From NCBI RefSeq assembly GCF_001550095.1, contig NZ_LRUC01000040.1, positions 1-64,000 on the forward strand: 64,000 nucleotides of DNA. The letters run 5' to 3'. The stretch's first letter is position 1. Every line of letters starts with the position of its first letter. This stretch comes from Celeribacter ethanolicus (GTDB taxonomy: Bacteria; Pseudomonadota; Alphaproteobacteria; Rhodobacterales; Rhodobacteraceae). The translations under genes and the position numbers were made by a program. Below the pieces are notes generated by a model. The model ran no database searches, was not told the origin of the DNA, and saw only the letters and a program-made list of their open reading frames with translations. Below, in pieces: positions 35,982 through 44,083 of this stretch.

Positions 35982-37544
35982 ATGCTCAAAAAAGTTCTCA
36001 CCACCACCGCCGCGATGGCTCTTATGGCCGGTGCTGCGCATGCCGAATACACGCTGCACATCCTGCACACCAACGATCTGCACAGCCGGATCGAGCCGAT
36101 CACGAAATACGACAACACCTGCGCCGAAGAGGACAACGCGGCCGGTGAGTGCTTTGGCGGCTATGCCCGTCTGGCCACGAAAGTCGCCGAGATGCGTGCG
36201 GAACTGGACGGTGAGAATGTTCTCCTGCTCGACGCAGGCGATCAGTATCAGGGCTCGCTGATGTACACGACCTACAAGGGCGATGTCGAAGCCGAGATGA
36301 TGGACAAGATCGGCTATGACGTGATGGCGCTGGGCAACCACGAATTCGACGATGGCCCGGAAGGCACGCTCAAACTGATCGAGCATGCGAATTTCCCGGT
36401 GATCTCGGGCAACCTCGATGTGTCCCAGTCCAACCTGCTGAATGGCAAAGTGAAAAACTATGTCGTGCTGGAAGTTGGCGGCGAGAAAATCGGCATCATC
36501 TCCGCGCTGGCCGTCGATACGCCGGAAACCGCCAGCCCCGGCCCGAACGTGATCTTCCAGGATGAAGCCGACAGCCTTGCCGCCGATGTGGCTGAGCTTG
36601 AGGCCGAAGGTGTGACCAAGATCATCGCACTGACCCACGTCGGTGTGAACAAGGATCTGGAGCTTGCCGGTGAGGTCGCGGGCATCGACGCCGTGGTCGG
36701 CGGTCACTCCCACACGCTGTTCTCCAACGAGATCGAAGGCGCGATGGCCTATCCGACCATGGTCGGCGAGGTTCCGGTCGTCTCCGCCTATGCCTATTCG
36801 AAATACCTCGGTCACCTCGTGCTGACCTTCGACGACGAAGGCACGCTGATCTCCGCCACCGGCGAGCCGATCCTGCTCGACGCCTCTGTCTCCGAAGATG
36901 CCGATATCAAGGCGCGCATCTCCGAGCTGGCCGGTCCGATCAACGAGCTGAAAGCCAAGGTTGTGGCCGAGGCCGCCGCCGACATCGACGGTTCGCGCGA
37001 GACCTGCCGTGCGGTCGAATGCGCCATGGGTAACCTCGTGGCCGACGCCATGCTCGACCGTGTGAAAGACCAAGGTGTCGAGATTGCCCTCCAGAACGGC
37101 GGCGGTCTGCGCGCCTCCATTCAGGGCGGTCAGGTGACCATGGGCGATGTGCTCACGGTTCTGCCGTTCCAGAACACGCTCTCCACCTTCCAGGTGACCG
37201 GCGCGACCATCGTCGAGGCGCTTGAAAACGGTGTCTCCGAGATGGCCGATGGCGCAGGTCGTTTCCCGCAGGTGGCGGGCATGTCCTATACCGTCGATCC
37301 CTCTGCCGAGGTTGGTTCGCGCATTTCCGACGTGATGGTCGGCGGCGCGCCGATCGAGATGGACAAGGTCTATGGCGCGGTGACGAACAACTACGTCCGC
37401 AACGGCGGCGACGGCTACAAAATGTTCCTGAGCGCTGAGAACGCCTATGACTTCGGTCCCGATCTCGCCGACGTTCTGGCCGAGTACATGATCGAACATG
37501 CGCCCTACACGCCCTACACGGACGGCCGCATCACCGTGAAATAA
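35982..37544 (+). CDS. Periplasmic 5'-nucleotidase / UDP-sugar hydrolase family protein
   Basis: A 520-residue exported metallophosphoesterase. A signal peptide ends at A-H-A (about residue 21). The N-terminal calcineurin-like domain has H-T-N-D-L-H-S-R, D-A-G-D-Q-Y-Q-G, G-N-H-E-F-D and G-G-H-S-H-T metal motifs. The C-terminal 5_nucleotid_C domain (about 340-500) has Q-N-G-G-G-L-R-A-S and V-L-P-F-Q-N-T-L. It should dephosphorylate nucleotides outside the inner membrane to feed nucleoside uptake and salvage. A GGGGGCAAG ribosome site precedes the ATG. Codon use is highly biased, suggesting high expression. Confidence 0.92.
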   Translation: MLKKVLTTTAAMALMAGAAHAEYTLHILHTNDLHSRIEPITKYDNTCAEEDNAAGECFGGYARLATKVAEMRAELDGENVLLLDAGDQYQGSLMYTTYKGDVEAEMMDKIGYDVMALGNHEFDDGPEGTLKLIEHANFPVISGNLDVSQSNLLNGKVKNYVVLEVGGEKIGIISALAVDTPETASPGPNVIFQDEADSLAADVAELEAEGVTKIIALTHVGVNKDLELAGEVAGIDAVVGGHSHTLFSNEIEGAMAYPTMVGEVPVVSAYAYSKYLGHLVLTFDDEGTLISATGEPILLDASVSEDADIKARISELAGPINELKAKVVAEAAADIDGSRETCRAVECAMGNLVADAMLDRVKDQGVEIALQNGGGLRASIQGGQVTMGDVLTVLPFQNTLSTFQVTGATIVEALENGVSEMADGAGRFPQVAGMSYTVDPSAEVGSRISDVMVGGAPIEMDKVYGAVTNNYVRNGGDGYKMFLSAENAYDFGPDLADVLAEYMIEHAPYTPYTDGRITVK

Positions 37545-37566
37545 ACGGTTCGCGCTAGACAAACAG

Positions 37567-37599
37567 AAAAGCCCTCGCGATCATGCGGGGGCTTTTTCA
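37567..37599 (+). terminator. Terminator of the 5'-nucleotidase gene
   Basis: GCCCTCGC (37571-37578) pairs with GCGGGGGC (37585-37592), with one T-G wobble. It is preceded by AAAA and followed by TTTTT. Confidence 0.85.
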
Positions 37600-37626
37600 T
37601 TTGGGCTGGCAGGGGAGGAAACGGGT

Positions 37627-38088
37627 ATGCACGGGCGCTGTACATGCGGAGAGGTCGAATTTGAAATGACGGCCCGGCCGATGATCGTGCATTGCTGTCA
37701 TTGCACATGGTGTCAGCGCGAAACCGGATCGGCCTTCGCGCTCAACGCCTATGTCGAGACGGCTGAAATCCGGCTCACCAGAGGCACTCCCGAGATGATC
37801 GCCACACCCTCGAACTCCGGCCATGGCCAGAGCGTGGCGCGCTGTCCATCTTGCAAGGTCGCGCTCTGGTCGCATTACGCGGGGTCGGGGGAGGCATTCG
37901 CCTTCGTGCGTTGCGGCACGCTGGATGAGCGCGCCGAGATCGTGCCGGATGTGCATATCTTCACCTCGACGAAACTGCCGTGGGTCGTATTGCCCGAGGG
38001 CGCGCCGGTATTCGAAGCCTTCTACAAACCGAAAGAGGTCTGGTCGGAGGCCAGCCTTGCCCGGTTCAAGGCGGCAAGAGAGGCGTAG
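37627..38088 (+). CDS. GFA-family protein (glutathione-dependent formaldehyde-activating-enzyme fold)
   Basis: A 153-residue zinc-binding protein of the Mss4/GFA fold. It has G-R-C-T-C-G-E-V, H-C-C-H-C-T-W-C-Q-R and C-P-S-C-K-V, the standard cysteine ligands. Members bind glutathione adducts, but the specific reaction is rarely known. An AGGGGAGG site precedes the ATG. The next gene begins directly after its stop. Confidence 0.88.
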   Translation: MHGRCTCGEVEFEMTARPMIVHCCHCTWCQRETGSAFALNAYVETAEIRLTRGTPEMIATPSNSGHGQSVARCPSCKVALWSHYAGSGEAFAFVRCGTLDERAEIVPDVHIFTSTKLPWVVLPEGAPVFEAFYKPKEVWSEASLARFKAAREA

Positions 38089-38394
38089 ATGGATCATCCT
38101 CTGATCGACCTGATCAACCAGAAAATCGCCGAGGCCGAGCGCGACGGCGTTTTCGACAACCTTCCGGGGGCGGGCAAACCTTTGCCGCGTGAGGACGACC
38201 CGGAAAACGCGCTGTTGAACCGGTTGATCAAAGAGAACGGTGGCGTGCCGGAGTTTGTGTCGCTGTCGCGGGAGCTGGAAAAACTCCGCGAAGAGCTGCG
38301 CGAGACCTCCGACCGGACGCGGCGCAGCGAGATCATGAAGGAAATGTCGATGATGGACGCGAAGATCGGCATCGCCCGCAAGGCGCATCGCTGA
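38089..38394 (+). CDS. DUF1992 (DnaJ-C28-like) protein
   Basis: A 101-residue cytoplasmic protein with the DUF1992 motif: I-A-E-A-E-R-D-G-V-F-D-N-L-P-G-A-G-K-P-L at about 13-32. A helical charged C-terminal half follows. Starts at the base after the GFA stop, so co-translated. The family is widespread, and its cellular role is not established. Confidence 0.9.
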   Translation: MDHPLIDLINQKIAEAERDGVFDNLPGAGKPLPREDDPENALLNRLIKENGGVPEFVSLSRELEKLREELRETSDRTRRSEIMKEMSMMDAKIGIARKAHR

Positions 38395-38485
38395 GGCGCG
38401 CGGCTTGCGGGCGATGATGGCTCAAATATTCAAACCCTCCACGATCTGCTCTGGCCCTCGCCGCAGGAGCCGCTAAATTGCCCCC

Positions 38486-39163
38486 ATGTGCGGACGGTTT
38501 GCCCTTTCCATGACAAGTGACGCTTTGGCGCAGCTTTTCGAAGCCTCGCCAGCGAATGACTTGCCGCCGCTTCCGAATTACAACATCTGCCCGACAACGC
38601 AGATCCATGTGGTCTACCGCGAGAGCGATGAGGCTACGGGGCAGCGCCGCCTCGTGCCAATGCGCTGGGGCTTCATCCCGCGTTGGTATAAATCGCCCTC
38701 GGACGGGCCGCTGCTAATCAACGCCCGCGCCGAAACTCTCGCCGAGAAACCCGCCTTTCGCGAGGCCTGCCGTCAGCGCCGTTGCCTGATCCCGGCAGAC
38801 GGATTCTATGAGTGGTTCCGGCCTGAGGGCGGTGAAAAACTGCCGTGGTATATCCAACCTGCGGGGGAGGGGCCGATGGTTTTTGCCGGCATCTGGCAGG
38901 ACTGGGAACAGAATGGCGAGCGGCTGTCCACCTGCGCCATGGTGACGACGGAGGCCACGGGTCGCATGGCGGAGATTCATCACCGTATTCCGGTCATCTT
39001 GCCACCGGAGCACTGGGGCAAATGGCTGGGCGAAGAGGGGCACGGGGCGGCGCGCCTGATGCAGCCCGCACCGGACGAGACCTTGCGATTCCACCGCGTC
39101 GGTAAGGCGGTGAATTCCAACCGGGCCAGTGGTCCAGACCTGATCGAGGAGATCGACGCATGA
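38486..39163 (+). CDS. SRAP domain protein (YedK/HMCES-type abasic-site shield)
   Basis: A 225-residue SOS-response-associated peptidase family protein. After Met removal, Cys2 (M-C-G-R-F) would form the thiazolidine crosslink with abasic sites in single-stranded DNA. The other signature blocks are present: W-G-F-I-P-R-W, I-N-A-R-A-E-T, I-P-A-D-G-F-Y-E-W with the catalytic Glu, and H-H-R-I-P-V-I-L with the catalytic His. No LexA box was seen upstream. It overlaps the next thioesterase gene by four bases. Confidence 0.94.
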   Translation: MCGRFALSMTSDALAQLFEASPANDLPPLPNYNICPTTQIHVVYRESDEATGQRRLVPMRWGFIPRWYKSPSDGPLLINARAETLAEKPAFREACRQRRCLIPADGFYEWFRPEGGEKLPWYIQPAGEGPMVFAGIWQDWEQNGERLSTCAMVTTEATGRMAEIHHRIPVILPPEHWGKWLGEEGHGAARLMQPAPDETLRFHRVGKAVNSNRASGPDLIEEIDA

Positions 39164-39576
39164 GCTATGACATGGACAATCCGGCCAGTTGGGAGGCGCT
39201 GTCGCTTGCCGCGCAGCACATCGGCATGGAGATGACCCATTGGGGGCCGGATGTGGCGCGGATGGAGATCGAGCTGCAAGACATCCACAAGAACCGTCAC
39301 GGCATTCCCCATGGCGGCTATTACGCCATGATGCTCGATACGGCGATGGGCTATGCCGGGGCGTTCACAGGTGATCCGGAGGTGAAAAAGATGACCATGA
39401 CTCTCAACATGAGCATCAATTACCTGTCGCGCCCGAAAGGCACACGGCTGATCGCCTCCGGCAAGCGCATCGGCGGCGGCGCCAAGACGTTTTTCACCGA
39501 GGGCATCATCGTCGACGAGACCGGCGAAGTGATCGCCACCGGGCAGGGCACTTTTCGGGTCCGTTCGGGTGTGTGA
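39160..39576 (+). CDS. PaaI-family thioesterase
   Basis: A 138-residue hotdog protein with R-H-G-I-P-H-G-G-Y-Y-A-M-M-L-D-T-A-M-G, N-M-S-I-N-Y-L and a conserved C-terminal strand. It is a presumed acyl- or aryl-CoA thioesterase. The start is in an ATGA overlap with the SRAP gene. No substrate clue in the neighbourhood. Confidence 0.87.
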   Translation: MSYDMDNPASWEALSLAAQHIGMEMTHWGPDVARMEIELQDIHKNRHGIPHGGYYAMMLDTAMGYAGAFTGDPEVKKMTMTLNMSINYLSRPKGTRLIASGKRIGGGAKTFFTEGIIVDETGEVIATGQGTFRVRSGV

Positions 39577-39606
39577 GCCACATTCATAATCTTGAATTTA
39601 ATCGCG

Positions 39607-39632
39607 AGATTTGCTACATCTGTCGCAAATCT
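39607..39632. promoter_or_regulatory. Inverted repeat upstream of the DUF2892 gene
   Basis: AGATTTGC (39607-39614) and GCAAATCT (39625-39632) are perfect inverse arms with a ten-base spacer, 25 bases upstream of the DUF2892 ATG. An AT-rich ATTCAT...TTGAAT region precedes it. DUF2892 genes are often controlled by ArsR-type sulfur sensors; no such gene is nearby. Confidence 0.5.
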
Positions 39633-39657
39633 GACATCCCATTCACGGAGAAACCCA

Positions 39658-39864
39658 ATGTCCATCGACCGCGCTATGTTCCGCTTTGCCGGCGTCATGG
39701 TTCTGATCAGCGTCGCGCTGACCCAGTTCGTCAGCCCCTATTTCGTCTGGTTCACCGTTTTCATCGGTGCCAATCTGCTGCAATCCTCCTTCACCGGCTG
39801 GTGCCCGGCGGCCAAGATCATGGCCAAACTCGGCCTTCCGGCAGGCTGTGCCTTCGAGAAGTGA
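39658..39864 (+). CDS. DUF2892 (YgaP-type) small membrane protein
   Basis: A 68-residue protein with two membrane helices (F-A-G-V-M-V-L-I-S-V-A-L and F-T-V-F-I-G-A-N-L-L-Q-S-S) and the conserved F-T-G-W-C-P-A-A-K-I-M-A-K-L-G tail, as in the membrane part of YgaP rhodaneses. It is often linked to sulfur or sulfide metabolism. Start at 39658 follows a CGGAGAAA ribosome site. Confidence 0.88.
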   Translation: MSIDRAMFRFAGVMVLISVALTQFVSPYFVWFTVFIGANLLQSSFTGWCPAAKIMAKLGLPAGCAFEK

Positions 39865-39885
39865 TCTCGGGTGGAAAAGACCTGA

Positions 39886-39917
39886 AAAGCGGGGTCCTTC
39901 GGGGCCCCGTTTTGTTT
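39886..39917 (+). terminator. Terminator of the DUF2892 gene
   Basis: CGGGGTCC (39890-39897) pairs with GGGCCCCG (39902-39909) around a TTCG tetraloop, followed by TTTTGTTTT. Confidence 0.85.
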
Positions 39918-40001
39918 TGAGTCTTTGTGCCATCAGAAAGCCGCAGATTCGCGCAGAAAGATGCGGCATCAGGTCAAAGGCGTTTGAATATGGGGGGGAT
40001 T

Positions 40002-40075
40002 TGGAGCGGGCGGCGGGAATCGAACCCGCGTCATTAGCTTGGAAGGCTAAGGTCTTACCACTACACAACGCCCGC
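40002..40075 (-). tRNA. tRNA-Gly (anticodon TCC)
   Basis: The minus strand folds into a standard cloverleaf. The acceptor stem is GCGGGCG (40075-40069) with CGCCCGC (40012-40006). The anticodon loop C-T-T-C-C-A-A gives TCC, and the T loop is GGTTCGATTCC. Discriminator T and an encoded CCA occupy 40005-40002. Confidence 0.96.
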
Positions 40076-40263
40076 GCAGTTGAGCCCTGTGTTTAGGCGA
40101 AGGAAAATGGAGCGTCAAGTGCTCAAGACAGCCATGAAAGGGCCCGAGCCGGATGGTGTGGCGGGATCACGATTTTGGCGTGGGGCTTGACTTCGGTCAA
40201 ATTCCCGATTGAAAAGCTCGGGTAAAGCCGTTCTGACTCCTCACGCGCTTTGGAAAGCTGCCT

Positions 40264-41418
40264 ATGCCGATGACAAAAACACGCTCGCTCCAAACTCTCG
40301 CCCTGCCAATTCTCTGCGCCCTGCTGAGCTCGCCGGTTGCGGGGAAGGCCGAAGACCTCGCCACGCTCGAAGGGCTGGGCGAGGCGCTGTTCTTCGACGA
40401 GAACCTGTCACAGAACCGCACGCAATCCTGTTCGACCTGTCACGATCCGGAGCATGCCTTCGCCGATCCGCGCGGTATGGCCTCGCCGGGGGATGATGGC
40501 GTGTCTCTGGGTGATCGTAACGCCCCGACCGCCACCTATGCGCATTTTGCACCGATGTTCGAAAAGCTCGACGAGGGCGTCTATCGTGGCGGTCAGTTCC
40601 ATGACGGGCGCGCCGCGACGCTCGCCGATCAGGCCGGTGGGCCGCCGCTTAATCCGATTGAGATGGGCATGCCCGATGCGGCTTCTGTTGTGGCGCGGCT
40701 GGAAGAGAACCCGGCCTATGTCGTGGCCTTCAAGGATCTCTTCGGAGACGAGATTTTCACCGACAGCGATGCAGCCTATGCGGCGATGACCAAGGCGATT
40801 GCCGCTTTCGAGGAGACCGATCTGTTCTCGCCCTTCGACAGCAAATACGACCGCTATCTGCGGGGCGAGGCGGAGCTGACGCGCGAGGAGATGCTGGGCG
40901 AGACGCTGTTTTTCTCGCAGCAGTTCACCAATTGCAACCTCTGCCATGAGTTGCTTCCGCGCGCGGGGATGGAAGGCGAGACCTTCACCAATTACGAATA
41001 TCACAACATCGGCGTGCCGGAGAATGGCGATCTGCGCGATATGAACGGCGTCGGGCGCGGGCACCCGGACCTCGGTCTGGCGCAGAACGGCATGCTGACC
41101 GACACGACGGGGCTTGAGGGCAAGATCAAGGTGCCGACGCTGCGCAACGTGGCGGTGACCGGCCCCTATATGCACAACGGCGTGTTTCAGGACCTGCGCA
41201 CGGTCGTGCTGTTCTACAACACCTACAACACCAAATCCGAGGCGCGGATGATCAACCCGGAGACCGGCGAACGCTTTGGCCTGCCGGAGGTGCCGGAGAA
41301 TATCTCGATGGAAGAGCTGACCACCGGTCCGGCGCTTGAGGATCGGGAGATCGACGCGCTCGTGGCCTTCATGAAGACCCTGACGGATGCGCGCTACGAG
41401 CATTTGCTTGAGGAATGA
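40264..41418 (+). CDS. Di-heme cytochrome c peroxidase / MauG family protein
   Basis: A 384-residue exported protein. After a signal peptide (about 1-29) it has two c-type heme sites, C-S-T-C-H at about 56-60 and C-N-L-C-H at about 228-232, separated as in bacterial di-heme peroxidases. It also has the F-H-D-G-R and P-T-L-R-N-V motifs. It would reduce hydrogen peroxide in the periplasm with electrons from a small cytochrome c. The frameshifted cytochrome c gene just downstream, on the opposite strand, could have been its donor. A hairpin at 41424-41455 may end the transcript. Confidence 0.88.
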   Translation: MPMTKTRSLQTLALPILCALLSSPVAGKAEDLATLEGLGEALFFDENLSQNRTQSCSTCHDPEHAFADPRGMASPGDDGVSLGDRNAPTATYAHFAPMFEKLDEGVYRGGQFHDGRAATLADQAGGPPLNPIEMGMPDAASVVARLEENPAYVVAFKDLFGDEIFTDSDAAYAAMTKAIAAFEETDLFSPFDSKYDRYLRGEAELTREEMLGETLFFSQQFTNCNLCHELLPRAGMEGETFTNYEYHNIGVPENGDLRDMNGVGRGHPDLGLAQNGMLTDTTGLEGKIKVPTLRNVAVTGPYMHNGVFQDLRTVVLFYNTYNTKSEARMINPETGERFGLPEVPENISMEELTTGPALEDREIDALVAFMKTLTDARYEHLLEE

Positions 41419-41423
41419 GCCTG

Positions 41424-41455
41424 CCCGGGGCGCGACGGCATCGCCGCCCCCCGGG
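41424..41455 (+). terminator. Hairpin after the peroxidase gene
   Basis: CCCGGGGCG near 41427 pairs with CGCC...CCCCCGGG near 41440-41455. The stem is strong, but there is no T-run, so it is only a probable terminator between convergent genes. Confidence 0.45.
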
Positions 41456-41468
41456 TAAGCCACTTGCT

Positions 41469-41908
41469 TTACTGGATACCGTTGGCCCGTTGCATTTCCC
41501 GGACATAGGCGACAATCGCTTTCAGATCGCCCTCTGTCAGCCCCTCTTGCGGCGGCATGTCGCCAAAACGCCAGTGATGCGCCTGCACCCCGCGCTGGGC
41601 GGCCATGACAAAGGCCATGTCACCGTGGTGTGAGGGCTCGTAAATCACATGGACGAGCGGCGGGCCGGAGCCTTCGACCCCTGCGCATTGACACCGTGGC
41701 AGGCGGCGCAGGTGGCATCGAAGGCGCGTTTGCCGATCTGTGCATTCGTCGAAAGGCTGTCTGGCAAGATCACCGCGACGAGCGGGGCACCCGCGGCGGG
41801 GCGCGAGGACGAGGCGGAGGGGGCCGGTTCGGCGGACGGTTTGAACCCGAGATAGGCGCCCGTGGCCAGCACTGCGGCGGCGGCCACAGGCAGGATGATT
41901 TTCTTCAT
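41469..41908 (-). pseudogene. Monoheme cytochrome c with a frameshift in a G run
   Basis: The minus-strand protein starts at ATG-41908 with a signal/anchor helix (I-I-L-P-V-A-A-A-A-V-L-A), a linker, and the heme motif C-A-A-C-H followed by G-V-N-A-Q-G. In that frame it then stops near 41645. The missing rest of the protein (E-G-S-G-P-P-L-V-H-V-I-Y-E-P-S-H-H, then R-F-G-D-M-P-P and Y-V-R-E-M-Q-R-A-N-G-I) is intact in another frame down to 41469. Adding one G to the GGGG run at 41681-41678 restores a typical small cytochrome c of about 145 residues, including the Met ligand in D-M-P-P. This is either a real one-base deletion or a sequencing error. Confidence 0.8.
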
Positions 41909-41955
41909 GGATGTTTCCGTATCGGTTCTGGCGCGGTTGCGCCTTGGGAAAAGGG

Positions 41956-42303
41956 TCAGACGAAAGCGGAACCGGGACGGGGAGGGGGAAGGTCGAGTAC
42001 GGGTGCATAGGGCAGGAACCCTGCAATCGTCGGCGATGGAAAGCCTGCGGCATGGATGCTGCGAGAGAGGGAGGGCGGCTCTGTGCCGCTGATCGTGCAC
42101 AACAGGCAGGCGGCATGGGCGCAGAAGAGATGGCCCGCAGCCCCGGCGGTGTTCATTCCCGGGCAAGGGCAGCAGTCCGTGTGGTCATGCGACATGGCCG
42201 AGGCCACCGTCTGTGTCGGGGACATTGCCTGCTCGGCCTCCCTCCCCGGAACGGAGAGAAAGGTCATGGACCACAGAAGTAAAAGGATCAGAACCCGACG
42301 CAT
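41956..42303 (-). CDS. Small exported Cys/His-rich protein (DUF2946-like)
   Basis: A 115-residue protein with a signal peptide (V-L-I-L-L-L-L-W-S-M-T-F-L). It has a Cys/His cluster (S-H-D-H-T-D-C-C-P-C-P-G and F-C-A-H-A-A-C-L-L-C) and a proline-rich C-terminus with P-V-L-D-L-P-P-P-R, like DUF2946 periplasmic proteins associated with copper or heme-protein biogenesis. It lies 47 bases upstream of the cytochrome c gene on the same strand, which supports it being real. Family assignment is tentative. Confidence 0.55.
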   Translation of the reverse strand: MRRVLILLLLWSMTFLSVPGREAEQAMSPTQTVASAMSHDHTDCCPCPGMNTAGAAGHLFCAHAACLLCTISGTEPPSLSRSIHAAGFPSPTIAGFLPYAPVLDLPPPRPGSAFV

Positions 42304-42370
42304 GATGTCCCCGATGTCATGTGGGGCACTCTGAGCAAACGGGCCTTGTCGGTCAATCGGCTTTTGTGTA

Positions 42371-42392
42371 CCCGGCCCTGTCTCGGGCCGGG
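42371..42392 (-). terminator. Hairpin after the 3-hydroxybenzoate operon
   Basis: CCCGGCCC (42371-42378) pairs perfectly with GGGCCGGG (42385-42392), just beyond the last stop of the operon. A T-run is lacking on the minus strand, so termination may be factor-assisted. Confidence 0.5.
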
Positions 42393-42399
42393 GAAGGGC

Positions 42400-42951
42400 T
42401 TAGCGCAGGCGCTCGGGCATGTCCTTGAGCCGCGCGCCATTGCCGAGGTCCATTGCGCCTTGCCAGATGCCTTTCGCCCGCATCAGGGGCAGGGAGCGTG
42501 GCGTGGTTTTGCTGCCGTCGATCAGCACCATCTCCCTATCCCATTGCACCTCGGTCAGATCGCGAAAGCAGACGTTGAGATGCACTTCGGAATGCTGGAA
42601 CAGATGCCGGAGCGCACGGGCCGGAAGCGTTGCCGCCAGATCGAGCGTCGGCAATTCCTCGGGCCGTTCCAGCACCTCGCCCTTGACCAAAGCCTCCAGA
42701 GCCAGCGCCTGATACCGGGCTTCATAGCTCACCCGCACCACCACATGGGCGCGGGTCAGGCCGGAGATCGCGGCAGGCTCATAAAGCGCCTCGTCGGAAA
42801 GCTCCATCAGCTTGCGCGCGAAATAGGCCGTGCCGCGCCGGGCGAGCAACAGGTCCTCGGCGGGCGCATTGGGGGCGTCGAACCGCGCCCCCTTGCCCAG
42901 ACGCGCTTTCAAAGCCTCGCGGGCGGCCTGATCCGTCTCGGTGAGGGACAT
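42400..42951 (-). CDS. MDMPI_N/DinB-like protein at the end of the gentisate operon
   Basis: A 183-residue helical protein resembling the N-terminal domain of mycothiol-dependent maleylpyruvate isomerase: the helix-bundle start, G-L-T-R-A-H-V-V-V at about 66-74 with the first His ligand, and a final M-D-L-G motif. Where the active enzyme has Glu-x3-His zinc ligands near that motif, this protein reads G-I-W-Q-G-A, so metal binding is probably lost. Alphaproteobacteria do not make mycothiol. ATG-42951 overlaps the gentisate dioxygenase stop by one base, so it is translated with the pathway. Role unknown. Confidence 0.7.
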   Translation of the reverse strand: MSLTETDQAAREALKARLGKGARFDAPNAPAEDLLLARRGTAYFARKLMELSDEALYEPAAISGLTRAHVVVRVSYEARYQALALEALVKGEVLERPEELPTLDLAATLPARALRHLFQHSEVHLNVCFRDLTEVQWDREMVLIDGSKTTPRSLPLMRAKGIWQGAMDLGNGARLKDMPERLR

Positions 42952-44054
42952 TACTGCCCCTCGACCATCTGACGCATGAAGCCGAGGCGTTCCATGATCG
43001 GCGCGTCCGAGAAGCGGAACAGGTCGAACTGCGTCTCGGCCTGCAAGGACCACGGCACCCAGCTCGGCACCACGAACATGTCGCCTTTCTCCAGCTTGTG
43101 CGTCACGCCGTTCATCACGACCGCGCCTTTGCCTTCGAACACCTGGAAGACGGTGGAGCCGACCTCGTTGCGCGTCGCGGTTTCAACGCCCGCCCGCAGG
43201 CGATGGAATTCGCAGCGGATCGTCGGCATCACATCGCCGCCGGTGGTCGGGTTGACGTAGCGGATGGCGGCATGGCCCATCTCGACGGTGGCGGGCTGGC
43301 CCTCGTCTTCCAGCAAAAGCTGTTCGGTCAGGGCGCGGTCGGTGAATTCCCAGCGATAGGCACCGATCGGCGAAGACACGGTGTTCTGCAACTGCGACAG
43401 CGGGCGCAGGCCCGGATGGCACCAAAGACGCTCGCCACGGGAGAAATCCGGGGTGGCGTTGTCGGTCACACGGTCGGAACCGAACTCGAAGAACCCGACA
43501 TCCATCTGTTGCGAGAACGGAATGTCGAGGCCGTCGATCCACGCCATCGGCTCGTTGGCGATGTTGTGGTGGCCGTGGAAGTTCCAGCCCGGCGTCAGCA
43601 ACAGATCCCCGCGCGACATGCGCACCGGATCGCCGTTGACGACGGTCCAGACGCCTTCGCCTTCGACGACGAAGCGGAAGGCGTTTTGCGAGTGGCGGTG
43701 CTCCGGCGCGTTCTCGCCCGGGCAAAGATACTGGATCGCGGCCCAGAGCGTCGGCGAAACATAGGCATGGCCGCCGAGACCGGGGTTCGCAAGACCGATG
43801 GCGCGGCGCTCGCCGCCCCGGCCCACCGGCACCAGCTCGCCGGATTTTTCCGCCAGCGGCAGAAGATCGGCCCAACGCCAGACATGCGGCACGGCCTTGG
43901 ATTTGGGCGTCATCGGCATCAGGTCGCCGAGTTGCGTCCAGAGCGGGATCAGGCTTTCGTCCTCGAACCCTTTGTAAAGGGCGCGCAGTTCCGGGGTATC
44001 CTCCGGCTGCATGCCATGTTCGATGGTGTCGTGGCTGCGATCTTCGGTCAGCAT
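42951..44054 (-). CDS. gtdA: Gentisate 1,2-dioxygenase
   Basis: A 367-residue bicupin ring-cleavage dioxygenase that opens gentisate to maleylpyruvate. The N-terminal cupin has the iron ligands in E-H-R-H-S-Q-N-A-F-R-F and the matching His in W-N-F-H-G-H-H-N. The second cupin is at about 270-345 (S-T-V-F-Q-V-F-E-G-K-G). The frame extends upstream, but ATG-44054 has CCGGAGGA before it and gives the usual length. It lies between the isomerase gene and the MDMPI-like gene in the 3-hydroxybenzoate operon. Confidence 0.94.
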   Translation of the reverse strand: MLTEDRSHDTIEHGMQPEDTPELRALYKGFEDESLIPLWTQLGDLMPMTPKSKAVPHVWRWADLLPLAEKSGELVPVGRGGERRAIGLANPGLGGHAYVSPTLWAAIQYLCPGENAPEHRHSQNAFRFVVEGEGVWTVVNGDPVRMSRGDLLLTPGWNFHGHHNIANEPMAWIDGLDIPFSQQMDVGFFEFGSDRVTDNATPDFSRGERLWCHPGLRPLSQLQNTVSSPIGAYRWEFTDRALTEQLLLEDEGQPATVEMGHAAIRYVNPTTGGDVMPTIRCEFHRLRAGVETATRNEVGSTVFQVFEGKGAVVMNGVTHKLEKGDMFVVPSWVPWSLQAETQFDLFRFSDAPIMERLGFMRQMVEGQ

Positions 44055-44083
44055 CGTGAAATTCCTCCGGGATAGGGGCCGCC

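Noticed and set aside
35934-37562. 542-codon minus-strand frame over the 5'-nucleotidase gene
   Set aside because: It is a shadow; the plus-strand protein has a signal peptide and all metal motifs.
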